Source: Haliscomenobacter sp. (GTDB lineage: Bacteria; Bacteroidota; Bacteroidia; Chitinophagales; Saprospiraceae). Taken from it: a stretch of 64,000 nt of DNA. The notes under the pieces are model-generated. The model ran no database searches, had not been told where the DNA came from, and was given only the letters and a program-made list of their open reading frames with translations. Positions within the stretch are counted from its first letter, which is position 1, and every line of letters begins with the position of its first letter. The position numbers were made by a program, and so were the translations under genes. The stretch lies in NCBI RefSeq assembly GCF_016718685.1, contig NZ_JADKCX010000011.1:1-64000 (forward strand). The letters run 5' to 3'. Below, in pieces: positions 49,420 to 58,344 of the stretch.

Positions 49420-49559
49420 TTGAAGAGTTGAAAAGTTGAAAAGTTGAAGAGGTTGAGGTAGTGAGCGACATGCCAAAATCAAAAATTAAACCCGGGGAGA
49501 TGGAATAGAATTGGATTGCCGATACTTTTCAACTTTTCAACCCTAAACTTTTCAACTAT
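49419..49559. repeat. Inverted repeat built from TTGAAAAG words
   Basis: The left arm (49419-49457) reads as repeats of gttgaagagttgaaaag. The right arm (about 49521-49559) carries acttttcaacttttcaaccc and aaacttttcaact. The arms are complementary in most positions. The left arm begins at the TAG stop of the protease gene, and the right arm ends about 70 bases before rplU. The words match those at 17168-17312. Confidence 0.75.
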
Positions 49560-49631
49560 TATTTTGCAATCTGCAACAAAGCTTTATCTTTGCAGCCAAT
49601 TTCTTCAAAAAGCAATAAAAATTCATTCATC

Positions 49632-49943
49632 ATGTTTGCAATCGTAACGATAGCTGGTCAACAATTCAAAGTTGAGGAAGGGCAAGAGCTCTTCGTCCAC
49701 CAGCTAGACGCAAGTGCAGGCGACGGTGTTTCTTTCGATCAGGTTCAACTGATTGAGAACAACGGCGCAGTGCAGATTGGCAAGCCTTTCGTTGGCGATG
49801 CCAAAGTCAATGCAACGGTAATCGGCCATCAGAAAGGTGATAAAGTGGTCGTATTCAAAAAGAAAAGACGGAAAGGCTACCGCGTTAAAAACGGTCACCG
49901 CCAATCTTTCACCAAAATCAAAATTGACAGCATCGCTGGTTAA
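49632..49943 (+). CDS. rplU: 50S ribosomal protein L21
   Basis: L21 is a 23S rRNA-binding protein of the large ribosomal subunit. The 103-residue product has the family order: MFAIVTIAGQQFKVEEGQEL, the central FDQVQLIENNGAVQIGKPFV, and the basic tail VVFKKKRRKGYRVKNGHRQS. The start at 49632 is the MFAIV methionine; an upstream in-frame leader is not part of the family. It is followed 23 bases later by rpmA, the usual rplU-rpmA order. Confidence 0.97.
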   Translation: MFAIVTIAGQQFKVEEGQELFVHQLDASAGDGVSFDQVQLIENNGAVQIGKPFVGDAKVNATVIGHQKGDKVVVFKKKRRKGYRVKNGHRQSFTKIKIDSIAG

Positions 49944-49966
49944 TCCAAACTTAAAAGCAATTCGTC

Positions 49967-50611
49967 ATGGCACATAAAAAAGGCGTCGGTAGTTCCGACA
50001 ACGGACGGGATAGCCACAGTAAACGTCTCGGCGTAAAGTTGTTCGGCGGCCAGTATGCTAAAGCAGGCAACATCCTCGTTCGTCAGCGTGGTACCAAGTT
50101 CCACCCTGGTGAAAATGTATACATGGGCAAAGACTATACCCTGCACGCACAAGTAACGGGTACTGTGTTTTTCTCCAAATCAAAGAAAGACCGCACGTAT
50201 GTAGGCATTCTTCCCTGGGAGGATGCAGTGGCTACTGCTGCTCCAGCACTTGTTATTGAAGAAGTAGCAGAGGTAGTGGCTGAAGTAGCTGAAAAACCTG
50301 CAAAAGCAACAAAGTCGTCTTCCATTACTTTGCCTAGTGGCAAAAAGGTAAAGCAAGACGACCTGAAATTGGTTGAGGGCATTGGCCCAAAAATCGAAGA
50401 GCTGATGCATGCTGCAGGTATCACAACCTGGGCACAATTGGCAGCTGCACCTATCGAAACACTGGAAGCGATTTTGGATGAGGCTGGCCCTCGTTTCCGC
50501 ATCCATGATCCTGCAACCTGGGGCAAACAAGCCGCTATGGCTGATGCTGCTCAGTGGGCAGAACTGGAAGCTTACCAAGATGAGCTGAAAGGCGGCCGCG
50601 TGGAGGAGTAA
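49967..50611 (+). CDS. rpmA: 50S ribosomal protein L27 with C-terminal helix-hairpin-helix domain
   Basis: Residues 1-83 form a normal L27 (MAHKKGVGSSDNGRDSHSKR, then LFGGQYAKAGNILVRQRGTK, HPGENVYMGKDYTLHAQVTG), which contacts the tRNA acceptor ends at the peptidyl-transferase centre. Most L27 proteins stop near residue 85-90. Here a Val/Ala/Glu-rich linker (84-120) leads to a helix-hairpin-helix domain at 131-214: DDLKLVEGIGPKIEELMHAA, GITTWAQLAA and AQWAELEAYQDELKGGRVEE. The coding stays in one frame and ends before a good terminator, so the fusion is real in this sequence. A related L21-HhH fusion is known in some Bacteroidota. The role of the extension is unknown. Confidence 0.93.
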   Translation: MAHKKGVGSSDNGRDSHSKRLGVKLFGGQYAKAGNILVRQRGTKFHPGENVYMGKDYTLHAQVTGTVFFSKSKKDRTYVGILPWEDAVATAAPALVIEEVAEVVAEVAEKPAKATKSSSITLPSGKKVKQDDLKLVEGIGPKIEELMHAAGITTWAQLAAAPIETLEAILDEAGPRFRIHDPATWGKQAAMADAAQWAELEAYQDELKGGRVEE

Positions 50612-50658
50612 TTTCTCCAGCGTACAACAAGTTTAGTTTTCATAGCTTTATATTTTAG

Positions 50659-50693
50659 GCCCTGCTCCTTCAGAGAAGCAGGGCTTTTCTTTT
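50659..50693 (+). terminator. Rho-independent terminator of rplU-rpmA
   Basis: The stem gccctgct (50659-50666) pairs with agcagggc (50677-50684) around a 10-base loop and is followed by ttttctttt. It lies 48 bases after the rpmA stop and should end the ribosomal-protein transcript. Confidence 0.9.
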
Positions 50694-50748
50694 GATCGCA
50701 TGACCCACGACTAAAGTCATGGGTTGGGGTGGCTAGGAAAATCTAAAC

Positions 50749-51531
50749 TCACCGAATCCGCCCCGTGCTTTTCCCTTCCAACCAGCCCTCCTGACCGTTC
50801 GATAGCCGTACTTTGTCCCAAGTGCCGATTTTATCCAGATACGCCACTTTGGTGCCTTCGTGTAGCGTACGAATTGCTGGGCTGGCTTTTTCAGGGCCGA
50901 TGCGCAGGGTGGTTTCTTTGCTCAGGATGACGCCACTGGGGTTGTGGTAGTTGTTCCAATAGCTGAATGCTGCGGCTGCGAGCACCAGTATAGATAAGCC
51001 CAAAATTCCTCTGGAGGCCCAGTGTAGCCACCAGGGTTTGGAGCCTGGGCGGCGCAGTATCCAAAAAGTGCCCAGCCCCAGCCAGATCAAGACGGCAAAC
51101 AACACTGCCCAGGCATTGGGGCGCATGATCCATTGGGGTTGCAACAGCCAGTCCCACCATTCCGGGGCGCTGGTATGGTCAATTTGGTCGGTCAGTTCTC
51201 CACGCACCAGTTCCAGGTTGGCCAGGGTGGCTTCATCGTTGGGCTTGAGGGCCAAGGCTTTTTCGTAGTACAATACCGCTTCACCCAATTTATCCGCCTT
51301 AAAACAGGCATTGCCCAGGTTAAAAGACAGCGCCGCATTGTGGTATCCGGCCGCAATGAGTTTTTTATACGCTTGAACCGCTGCGGGGTAATTGCCTTGT
51401 TGATAGGATTCTTGGGCTTGCCGGGCAATTTGGCTTGGGTTTTGCGCTGCTGCCAGGCGTGAAAAACCAAAAACAAGCAGCAACAAAGACATCCATTGCG
51501 TGCTCAAAAAACGGTTACTTCTCTTCTTCAT
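50749..51531 (-). CDS. BatE-like TPR and SH3 protein
   Basis: A 260-residue protein with a signal peptide (WMSLLLLVFGFSRLAAAQ) and TPR repeats (SYQQGNYPAAVQAYKKLIAA, LSFNLGNACFKADKLGEAVL, YYEKALALKPNDEATLANLE). Two membrane helices follow (AWAVLFAVLIWLGLGTFWIL and ILGLSILVLAAAAFSYW), then an SH3-like domain (TTLRIGPEKASPAIRTLHEG, WDKVRLSNGQEGWLEGK). This order is that of BatE, a Bacteroides aerotolerance operon protein, but no other bat gene lies nearby. Its start overlaps the end of the OstA-like gene by 17 bases. Confidence 0.8.
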   Translation of the reverse strand: MKKRSNRFLSTQWMSLLLLVFGFSRLAAAQNPSQIARQAQESYQQGNYPAAVQAYKKLIAAGYHNAALSFNLGNACFKADKLGEAVLYYEKALALKPNDEATLANLELVRGELTDQIDHTSAPEWWDWLLQPQWIMRPNAWAVLFAVLIWLGLGTFWILRRPGSKPWWLHWASRGILGLSILVLAAAAFSYWNNYHNPSGVILSKETTLRIGPEKASPAIRTLHEGTKVAYLDKIGTWDKVRLSNGQEGWLEGKSTGRIR

Positions 51532-53449
51532 CGGTGTTGATCTTGATTCGGTTTGCAGGTACGGTACGGCTTTGGGGGCTTAAGACCACAAAAATGTCTT
51601 CCCGCTTGCGTGGACGGGTGTCCACTTCCCAGCGGAACCCCTTCAAACGCAGGCTGCGGTGGTTGGTGGTTCCCATGGGGCTTAAGGTAGATTTAGGTTC
51701 GGTGATGAAGGTGATTTTTTCCACTGCATTTTTTGCCCCAAAACGAATGACCATTTCGCTGCACTCGGTTTTGTTGACGCCTACGTAAGCGCCACCGTCG
51801 TCTTTGGCATAATAGATGACTTCTGCGTTACCAAAGGCATCCATTCGTTTGAGGTTGCTTTCCACAAAATGCGAGACCACATTTCTGGCTTTGATCTGGT
51901 TAAAATATGTTCCATCTGAAATGACAATGATAAAGGAATTGCTACGCATGATGATTTTATCAATCTTCTTGTTTTTCATGGTAATGTACATGGTATCCGC
52001 AGTAAACTGGCTGGTGTCCGACCAAACTATGGGGTTACCATATAGTGCAAAAATCGAATCGCGGGTAGAATAGACCAGGGAGTCACACACCGCTTGAAAA
52101 TCTTTTTTGAAAATCCGGGCATTGTGATAGGCGTGTAAAATCCGATTGCTATCCGCTTGCATGGTATCTCGCTGAGTAACCTTCAAGGTGTCGGACTTCA
52201 AGGTGTCGGATTTCATGGTGCTCAGGGTATCTTTTACTGCCAAAAGGGTGTCGGCGGACAAAAACAGGGAATCCCCCTCCGCAATGGTGATCAATTCCGG
52301 TCGTCCTTTGGGCCCTCCGGTGGCTTTGAGGTAATCGGTTTTTTTTCCGTATTCCGCTCGGGCAGAATTGATGGAAAGCTCCGCAGCGGTGTCTCGCCAC
52401 ATCACGTTGCCGGTGGCCAGACCCAAACCGGTGGCGTCGTCAAATCCGATTTGATCCGCTTCCATCAAGTTTGGAGGGTCACTGATGAAGGTTCTACCCA
52501 GGGTTTTAAAGGTTCCTTTTTTGCGGTTGTAGCTGATGATTTCGGAGTTGATGTCTTGCTCTTTTTCGCGGTAACGCGCGCTTCCTTGCAAAAAAGTAGT
52601 GTCTTGAAGTTCGTCGTAGCGGATCAAATCACCAATGGCCAGCCGTGTGGAGTCTTCGACACGGGCGTTGCCCCGCAGGGAATAAATCTTGAGGTTGTCG
52701 TCGTATGTAATCGTATCAGCTTCGGCTTGTTGGTCATTTTTGACGTATTGGGCATTGCCCGAAAATTCGGCGCGGTTGTTGGCCGTATCGTAAAAACCGT
52801 CCTCACAATACACCTTGCTGCTGTCGGTGGTAATGATGGTTGGCCCCAGAAAATCTACTACTTTTGACTCGGTGTTGTAGTTGAGCGAGTCGGCCTTGAG
52901 GCGAAAACGTGGGCCTTCAGCGGTGACTTTTTCCCGAAATTGGGCTTCTTTGGTCGCTACGTAATAATACCCCACTTTACTGGTCAAAGAAAGGGAGTCA
53001 CTGACCATCGTGGCGTTGTTGGTGTAATAGGCCACACGGGTATCGGTACGGTAATCCAGGCGGCGGGTGTAGAGTTTACGATCGCCATTGACGAGAATGA
53101 CCCGGCCCAATAAATTCGCGATCTTGGATTCGCCGTCGTATTGGGCTTCATCGGCAAATATTTTCAAAGAATCTCCTTGTTGAATGACTACATTGCCGTA
53201 GGCATACACCTGGGTTTCATTTTCAATGATGGCCGAGTCACAATACATGTACACGCTGTCTTGTTTCAGCTCCACATTGCCTTTTAAGCGCTGGATGGTG
53301 GTTTCGCCTCTTTTATCGTACAAGAGTTTGTCGGAGTAATTGACCTTCACCCGGCTGCCTTCTTTAACCGGACCAGGCGTTTGTGCTTGCAATCGAATGC
53401 TCCCCAATACCATCAATACCAAACCAATAAGCCAAAGCTGCCTATACAT
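51515..53449 (-). CDS. OstA/LptA-like protein
   Basis: A 644-residue secreted protein (LVLMVLGSIRLQAQ signal) with repeated OstA/LptA-like beta strands: RLKGNVELKQDSVYMYCDSA, QVYAYGNVVIQQGDSLKIFA, FSGNAQYVKNDQQAEADTIT and LRGNARVEDSTRLAIGDLIR. The E. coli LptA is about 185 residues, so this is a large version with many jellyroll repeats, as is common in Bacteroidota. A periplasmic bridge for lipopolysaccharide is expected by family. A repeat-rich region of SDTLK words (residues about 415-425) is unusual. It overlaps BatE at its 3' end. Confidence 0.85.
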   Translation of the reverse strand: MYRQLWLIGLVLMVLGSIRLQAQTPGPVKEGSRVKVNYSDKLLYDKRGETTIQRLKGNVELKQDSVYMYCDSAIIENETQVYAYGNVVIQQGDSLKIFADEAQYDGESKIANLLGRVILVNGDRKLYTRRLDYRTDTRVAYYTNNATMVSDSLSLTSKVGYYYVATKEAQFREKVTAEGPRFRLKADSLNYNTESKVVDFLGPTIITTDSSKVYCEDGFYDTANNRAEFSGNAQYVKNDQQAEADTITYDDNLKIYSLRGNARVEDSTRLAIGDLIRYDELQDTTFLQGSARYREKEQDINSEIISYNRKKGTFKTLGRTFISDPPNLMEADQIGFDDATGLGLATGNVMWRDTAAELSINSARAEYGKKTDYLKATGGPKGRPELITIAEGDSLFLSADTLLAVKDTLSTMKSDTLKSDTLKVTQRDTMQADSNRILHAYHNARIFKKDFQAVCDSLVYSTRDSIFALYGNPIVWSDTSQFTADTMYITMKNKKIDKIIMRSNSFIIVISDGTYFNQIKARNVVSHFVESNLKRMDAFGNAEVIYYAKDDGGAYVGVNKTECSEMVIRFGAKNAVEKITFITEPKSTLSPMGTTNHRSLRLKGFRWEVDTRPRKREDIFVVLSPQSRTVPANRIKINTDEEEK

Positions 53450-53466
53450 TATTTTTCTCTTAATGA

Positions 53467-53691
53467 TTAATCAATCAGCAATTCCGCTGCTTCCTCGCCC
53501 ACCGAAGCCCCAATCGCTATGCCCATTCCGCCCATGCGGACAGCGACCACGAGATTGGGGTTCAATTTTTGGATGATCGGCACATTGCGTTCACCCAAAC
53601 CCGGGATGCCACTCCACCAAGCTTCTGCTGGGATGTTTTGGCCGGGCAGGATGACCTCGTTCAGCAATTGGAGTAACGCATTTTGGATCAA
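53467..53691 (-). pseudogene. C-terminal remnant of a FAD-dependent oxidoreductase
   Basis: Only the last about 74 residues of a DadA/glycine-oxidase-type enzyme remain: PAEAWWSGIPGLGERNVPII and the FAD-binding C-terminal motif VAVRMGGMGIAIGASVGEE. No upstream coding for the substrate and FAD domains is visible; a stop lies just before the remnant in that frame. The gene was therefore truncated, probably by deletion. It sits between the OstA-like gene and the DUF4293 gene. Confidence 0.7.
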
Positions 53692-53784
53692 TTCAGTCTA
53701 TTGATGTTTTGTTGTAAATCCATAAGGGCTTATCTTCCGGCGCAAATATCACCATTAAACGACAATAAACTTCAATTTTTGGCT

Positions 53785-54224
53785 ATGATACAACGAATTC
53801 AGAGCGTTTTCTTTCTACTTGCCGGGGGCTTTACCTCGGTCTGTTCGGCGTGCCATTCGCTGAAACCAGCAAACCAGTGGCACAATCCGCCTTTTTGAAT
53901 GATGCCGCTTATGGTGTCCAGGATCACGTAGCCTTGATGGCGGCTTTCGCTGTGGCGGGCGCCTTACCTATTGCGGCGATTTTTTTGTTCAAAAATCGCG
54001 GGGTACAAATGCGGCTGGCGCTTTTTTCCACCATTGCAGCCATTGTGGGCAGTGTCCTTACTGTGGTGCTGTTCATGCAAGAGGGACTCAACAAAAGTAA
54101 AGAAGTCATCAACGATGGAATGGGCTTGTACATGGCAATAGCCGCATTGGTGTTTACCCTTTTGGCGTATCGTTTTGTGAACAAGGACGAGAAGTTGGTA
54201 AGATCGGCGGATCGCCTGCGATAA
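53785..54224 (+). pseudogene. DUF4293 membrane protein, frameshifted
   Basis: It begins MIQRIQSVFFLLAGG, typical of DUF4293, a small four-helix membrane protein of Bacteroidota with unknown function. The frame changes near 53840 (expected GLYLGLFGVPFAETSKP) and then continues to the end with VALMAAFAVAGALPIAAIFL, IAAIVGSVLTVVLFMQEG and GLYMAIAALVFTLLAYRFV. The stop at 54224 is followed by a hairpin. Confidence 0.75.
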
Positions 54225-54231
54225 GGTCGGC

Positions 54232-54282
54232 ACAACAATTGTGGGGAAGCAAATCGGTCATCTGTTTCCCCACAATTGCTGC
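54232..54282. terminator. Bidirectional hairpin between convergent genes
   Basis: The stem caattgtggggaa (54236-54248) pairs perfectly with ttccccacaattg (54266-54278) around a 17-base loop. It lies between the converging ends of the DUF4293 gene and the receptor gene at 54288. A T-rich tail is weak on both strands, so termination is likely but not certain. Confidence 0.7.
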
Positions 54283-54287
54283 GGTCT

Positions 54288-56736
54288 TTATTTGGATATG
54301 TCGTCGTTTCTGATGCTGCGTCTGCTGCGGCTCACATCTCCCCGCGATTCTCCGAATCTATAGTTGAGGCTGAAGTTGAGCGCTCTAAAATACTCACGGG
54401 TTAAGCTCTTTTCTTCAAAACCTGCTCCTTCTACCTCAATGATGTTGTCTCGGAATTTGTTGAATGGATTGGATACTGCTCCTGATGCCACCAATTTTCC
54501 TTTGGCCAGTTCTTTGTTCAGGCTAAAACCGCTGGTAACAAAACTATTGGAAGTACCCTGCAGAGAATTGGGGTTTCGACTGTTTAGGCCAACGTCTGCA
54601 TTGGCTCGCCACCCTTTGCTCAAATTAAAGTTGAGGGAAGAGGCCAAAAAATAGGTAATCCATTTGTTGTCAAATAAAGTATTGTCGGTTTCCCCCTTCA
54701 TGGAGAATTGGGCAATATTCCCGTTAAGGCTGAAATTCATTTTTTTCCGAAAGCGGACAATTGAGGTTCAGATCGAGGCCAATCCGGCTTCCTTTGCCAA
54801 CATTCGCAAAGGTAACGCTGGTAATATTGCTGGAAGGATCGAAGTTGTAGATGCGCAAATCCAATTTATTGAAGAAGGAATAACCCAATCCCATATTGAG
54901 GGATATTTTCTTCGAATGCCCATAGCCAAATTGAATGTCGCTCAGCACTACAGGAATCAGATCGGGATTGCCAGTAGTTTGTAGATTGGGATTTGCACGA
55001 TCTACATAAGGGTTGATGCGCGCAATACTAGGGCGGCGGATGCGCTGGACAAAGCCAAAATTGAGACTATTTCCTTCAGAAAGACTGTAATTAAACATGA
55101 TGGAAGGAATAACATTAAAAAAATCTTGCTTTACCTGGGTATTTGTGGAGGTAAAATTGGCACGCGTATTGGTTTGCTCTACCCGGAAACCACCCAGTAA
55201 GCCCCATTTTTGCCCCATCAACGTATAACTATTGTAAAAAGCGTATACGTCCTGTAGGTAATGGTAAGTGTTGCTAAACGCGGGCACATTTTCAAAAGCG
55301 TTGGCGGAAGTATTGAACGCATCATACTGAAAGTTGCTGGCATTGTCTCTCCAAATGGCTTTAGCGCCCATTTCTATTTTCATGGTTTTGGACGGATGTA
55401 CGTAATCTACTTGTGCTGTATTTTCTGCAAAATTTTCGCCATTTGCCTGTCTGAAGTTAGGCTGATCAAAATTTAAGCGCCTAGTAAAATCCAGTGCGTT
55501 TTTATGGTTGTTGTGGTATTGAAAAAAACGATAAGAGAAAGTGAGTAGTTTGGATTTGTTTTTGCGGAAGCTGTGCTGGAAATTTAACGCAGCATCCATT
55601 CCGTTGCCAAAATAATTGATGTCGTTGCGCAGGTTATATTCTTCCAATGTTTCAGTTTCGGCATTCAGCGCGGAACTTTGTGTAAAATTTGTTTCTGAAT
55701 CACTGCCATTAAAGTTGATCTGTCCCGAAATAAGGTTGATGCTGTCCATATCCCAACTCAGTTCGGCCCCAACATAAGCGGATTTGTTGTCGATTTGGCG
55801 CTGGCCAGACTGGAGCAAAGTCTGAGGGCTGGTGGTCAAAGTTTGACGATCCAGGCTGTTGCTGTAGTCTGGCGTATGGTAAATATTGCCTCCTGCGTAG
55901 CCAGAAAAAGCAAATTTTCCTTCCTTAAATGCCAGGGACGTACCAATGCCTGGGCCGCCTACCGGAAAACGCTCGTACAGGTTGACTGAACCATTGTAGC
56001 CGTTGCTTATTCTTTTGGCCGTAACAATGTTGATGATTCCTCCCAGGCCCTCGGCTTCATATTTGGGGGGCGGACTGGTGATTACCTCAACCCGAACAAT
56101 TGTAGACGCAGGAATGCTGCGCAATCCTTCTTTTGGGTTGCGTTCCATCATGCTACTAGGCTTCCCGTTGATGAGGATGCGAAAAGAACTGTTGCCTTTT
56201 AAAAGGATGTTGCCATCGCCATCAGTAGATAAATACGGAATTTTGCGCATGATTTCCAGCAGGTTGCTGGATTTACTTTCGGGGTCTGCCTGCGTATCGT
56301 AGCTGATGCCACCCAATTCCTGTTTTACCAATAAGCGGTGTGCCACTACTACGGCTTCTTTCAGGTTTATCGACATTGGGGTCATGGCCACGGATTGAAT
56401 ATTCAGGGCTTGGGCATTGTCTGGGGCACTTAAATCAATGTGTATTTTTTTGGGGTGATAGCCTAAACTTTGTATGAATAGGGCATATTTCTGCTTATTC
56501 AGTCCGCTGATTAAAAATTTACCCTCGGCATCGGAAACACTGGCTTTGAATGGGTTGTCATCATCATCCAATAGGTACAAGGTAGCCAATGCCAATGGCT
56601 TGCCATTGACAGAATCAACAATCAAGCCCATCAAGCTGTAGCCCTGGACTACATCTTGTGCCTGGCTGCTTTGCCAGCAACCAAGAATAGCTAAAAAGCT
56701 GAACAACAAAAGTTTAGAACATCGTATGCGCTTCAT
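54288..56736 (-). pseudogene. Outer-membrane beta-barrel receptor, single frameshift
   Basis: A TonB-receptor-like protein of about 815 residues with a signal peptide (LLLFSFLAILGCWQSSQAQ). It has a carboxypeptidase-regulatory domain (YSLMGLIVDSVNGKPLALAT) and a plug (ILINGKPSSMMERNPKEGLR, STIVRVEVITSPPPKYEAEG, LGGIINIVTAKR). Barrel strands end in ALNFSLNYRFGES. The main frame stops at 54724 and the rest continues in another frame (FSLNGNIAQFSMKGETDNT), with an indel in a run of T near 54740. If corrected, the gene is intact. The substrate is unknown. Confidence 0.85.
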
Positions 56737-56862
56737 GATGCCATTGTTTTAAGGTGAAAATTACACAGCAAGGGTAGCCCCCTGCCTTGGTAAAGAGGTT
56801 TCTGCAACAAAAATGATTAAAGGATTAAATGGAGGGGATTACGCCTCGGGCCTTTGTTTGAA

Positions 56863-57192
56863 CTACAAGCGGTTGTTTTTCAAAGTGAGGTAATAAATGA
56901 GAAAACCCATGGCTAAAAAAATCGCCTCCAGGCCATAGGGAATGAGCGATTCAGTAGCACTAAACGGCAATAATTCGATCACCACCAGGCCCAGCCCTCC
57001 GGTGAAAAAAACAATTGCCCATTTTAAGACGTGAGCGGCGGAGAGCTTTTCCAGCAATTTTACAGCAGTTTCATCCAAGGGGCCGGCATCAATGATTCTT
57101 TTTTTTAAGTTGTAATTCAATAAATTAACGATCGTCATACTTACGATGCCGAGTATCAAAATCATCACCATGAAGGGCAAAAATTGTTTCAT
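56863..57192 (-). CDS. Small membrane protein
   Basis: The protein has 109 residues from the MKQFLPFMVMILILGIVSMT methionine (57192); an upstream start would add a basic stretch of 20 residues. Two to three hydrophobic helices are visible (FLPFMVMILILGIVSMTIV, ALKWAIVFFTGGLGLVVIEL-like, GLEAIFLAMGFLIYYLTL). No family is recognised. It lies between the receptor and the second ECF sigma gene, and its 5' region diverges from the latter. Confidence 0.55.
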   Translation of the reverse strand: MKQFLPFMVMILILGIVSMTIVNLLNYNLKKRIIDAGPLDETAVKLLEKLSAAHVLKWAIVFFTGGLGLVVIELLPFSATESLIPYGLEAIFLAMGFLIYYLTLKNNRL

Positions 57193-57379
57193 GTTCCAGG
57201 TAGTTTTGGCGCTGTTGAGCAGCTTTTGAAGAGTTGACAACCGTGCAATCAAAAATGTTGCAGTGAAAATGCAAGTTTTTGTAACATTCAGAGCTGCTTG
57301 ACTGTCTCATGGAACATACGTAGTGGGGCAAAAATAAATGTTCATTTTTTTATCGCCCCTAAGGTCTGCCGATTTGCCT

Positions 57380-57937
57380 ATGCTTGAAGAAAAAACACTC
57401 ATAAACAAGATTTTAAAGGGGGATTTACATTCGTTCAAAACCTTGATCGAACGGTATGAAAATCTTGTTTTTTGTGTAATTCGCAGGTTGTTGAATAAAA
57501 CAGAGGACGTGGAAGACATTGCCCAAGAGGTATTCATCAAAGTGCATCAAAACTTGGCGCGCTTCAATTTTCAAGCAAAACTCTCGACCTGGATAGCTCA
57601 AATCGCCTACAATACCGCGCTCAATCACTTGAAAAAATTGAACCGGGAATCGCTTACCTTTTATACAAAACCAGTCAAAGACATTTTCCTGAGCGCTGAA
57701 GACCTTGACCAAATGCTGGTAAAATCGGATGTGGCTGCTTATTTGGACAAATTGATTGCGCAACTTCCTGAACAATACCGCATCGTCATTACCCTGTATC
57801 ACCTGAAAGAGTTTTCGTATGAGGAAATCGAAACCATCACTGGAATGCCCGGAGGAACCGTAAAAAGCTACCTTTTCAGGGCACGAAAGATGCTCAAGGA
57901 AAAACTCGCCCAGTACTTAAAAAACGAACAGCTATGA
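57380..57937 (+). CDS. RNA polymerase ECF sigma factor
   Basis: The 185-residue protein starts at MLEEKTLINKIL; an upstream in-frame extension is not sigma-like. Region 2 has FKTLIERYENLVFCVIRRLL and EDVEDIAQEVFIKVHQNL, and region 4 has QLPEQYRIVITLYHLKEFSY and GMPGGTVKSYLFRARKMLKE, a canonical sigma-70 helix-turn-helix. It overlaps the next gene by 4 bases (ATGA), the classic layout of a sigma with its anti-sigma factor. The signal is unknown. Confidence 0.92.
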   Translation: MLEEKTLINKILKGDLHSFKTLIERYENLVFCVIRRLLNKTEDVEDIAQEVFIKVHQNLARFNFQAKLSTWIAQIAYNTALNHLKKLNRESLTFYTKPVKDIFLSAEDLDQMLVKSDVAAYLDKLIAQLPEQYRIVITLYHLKEFSYEEIETITGMPGGTVKSYLFRARKMLKEKLAQYLKNEQL

Positions 57938-58344
57938 AAAAATTCAACGACGAGGAAATACAAACCGCGCTTGATGCGGGTGAAAATTTAGCGTCAGCAG
58001 ATGAAAATGTTGCCCTTTACGAACTTTTGTTTACGGAGTTAGGGAAAGCCCCTCAAAGTTCCCTGCCCTTGTCTTTTTCTGCGGTGCTCATACGCAAAAT
58101 AAAGTTGGCTCAGCAGCGGCGTCAAGACATCAAATTAAACATCACTGTTGGTTTGTTGCTTCTCTTTGGGTTGGTTACAGCTTATGGCTCTTTGGCCGTC
58201 TTCAGCGCCCATACAGCCAAACAGGTCATACAAATGTTGAACCATTATAAAGGAATATGCTTGCTGACCTTCCTTACCCTCATGCTCTTTTATCTAGGTG
58301 ATCGAACCTTGGTACAGCGACCTAAGTCAGCGGTCATTGATTAA
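57934..58344 (+). CDS. Putative membrane anti-sigma factor
   Basis: A 136-residue protein with a cytosolic N-terminal half (TALDAGENLASADENVALYE, ELGKAPQSSLPLSFSAVLIR) and two hydrophobic helices (ITVGLLLLFGLVTAYGSLAV and ICLLTFLTLMLFYLG). It overlaps the ECF sigma gene by ATGA, consistent with an anti-sigma factor that tethers the sigma factor to the membrane. There is no zinc-finger (zf-HC2) motif. The stop at 58344 lies inside the eutC 3' end on the opposite strand. Confidence 0.7.
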   Translation: MKKFNDEEIQTALDAGENLASADENVALYELLFTELGKAPQSSLPLSFSAVLIRKIKLAQQRRQDIKLNITVGLLLLFGLVTAYGSLAVFSAHTAKQVIQMLNHYKGICLLTFLTLMLFYLGDRTLVQRPKSAVID

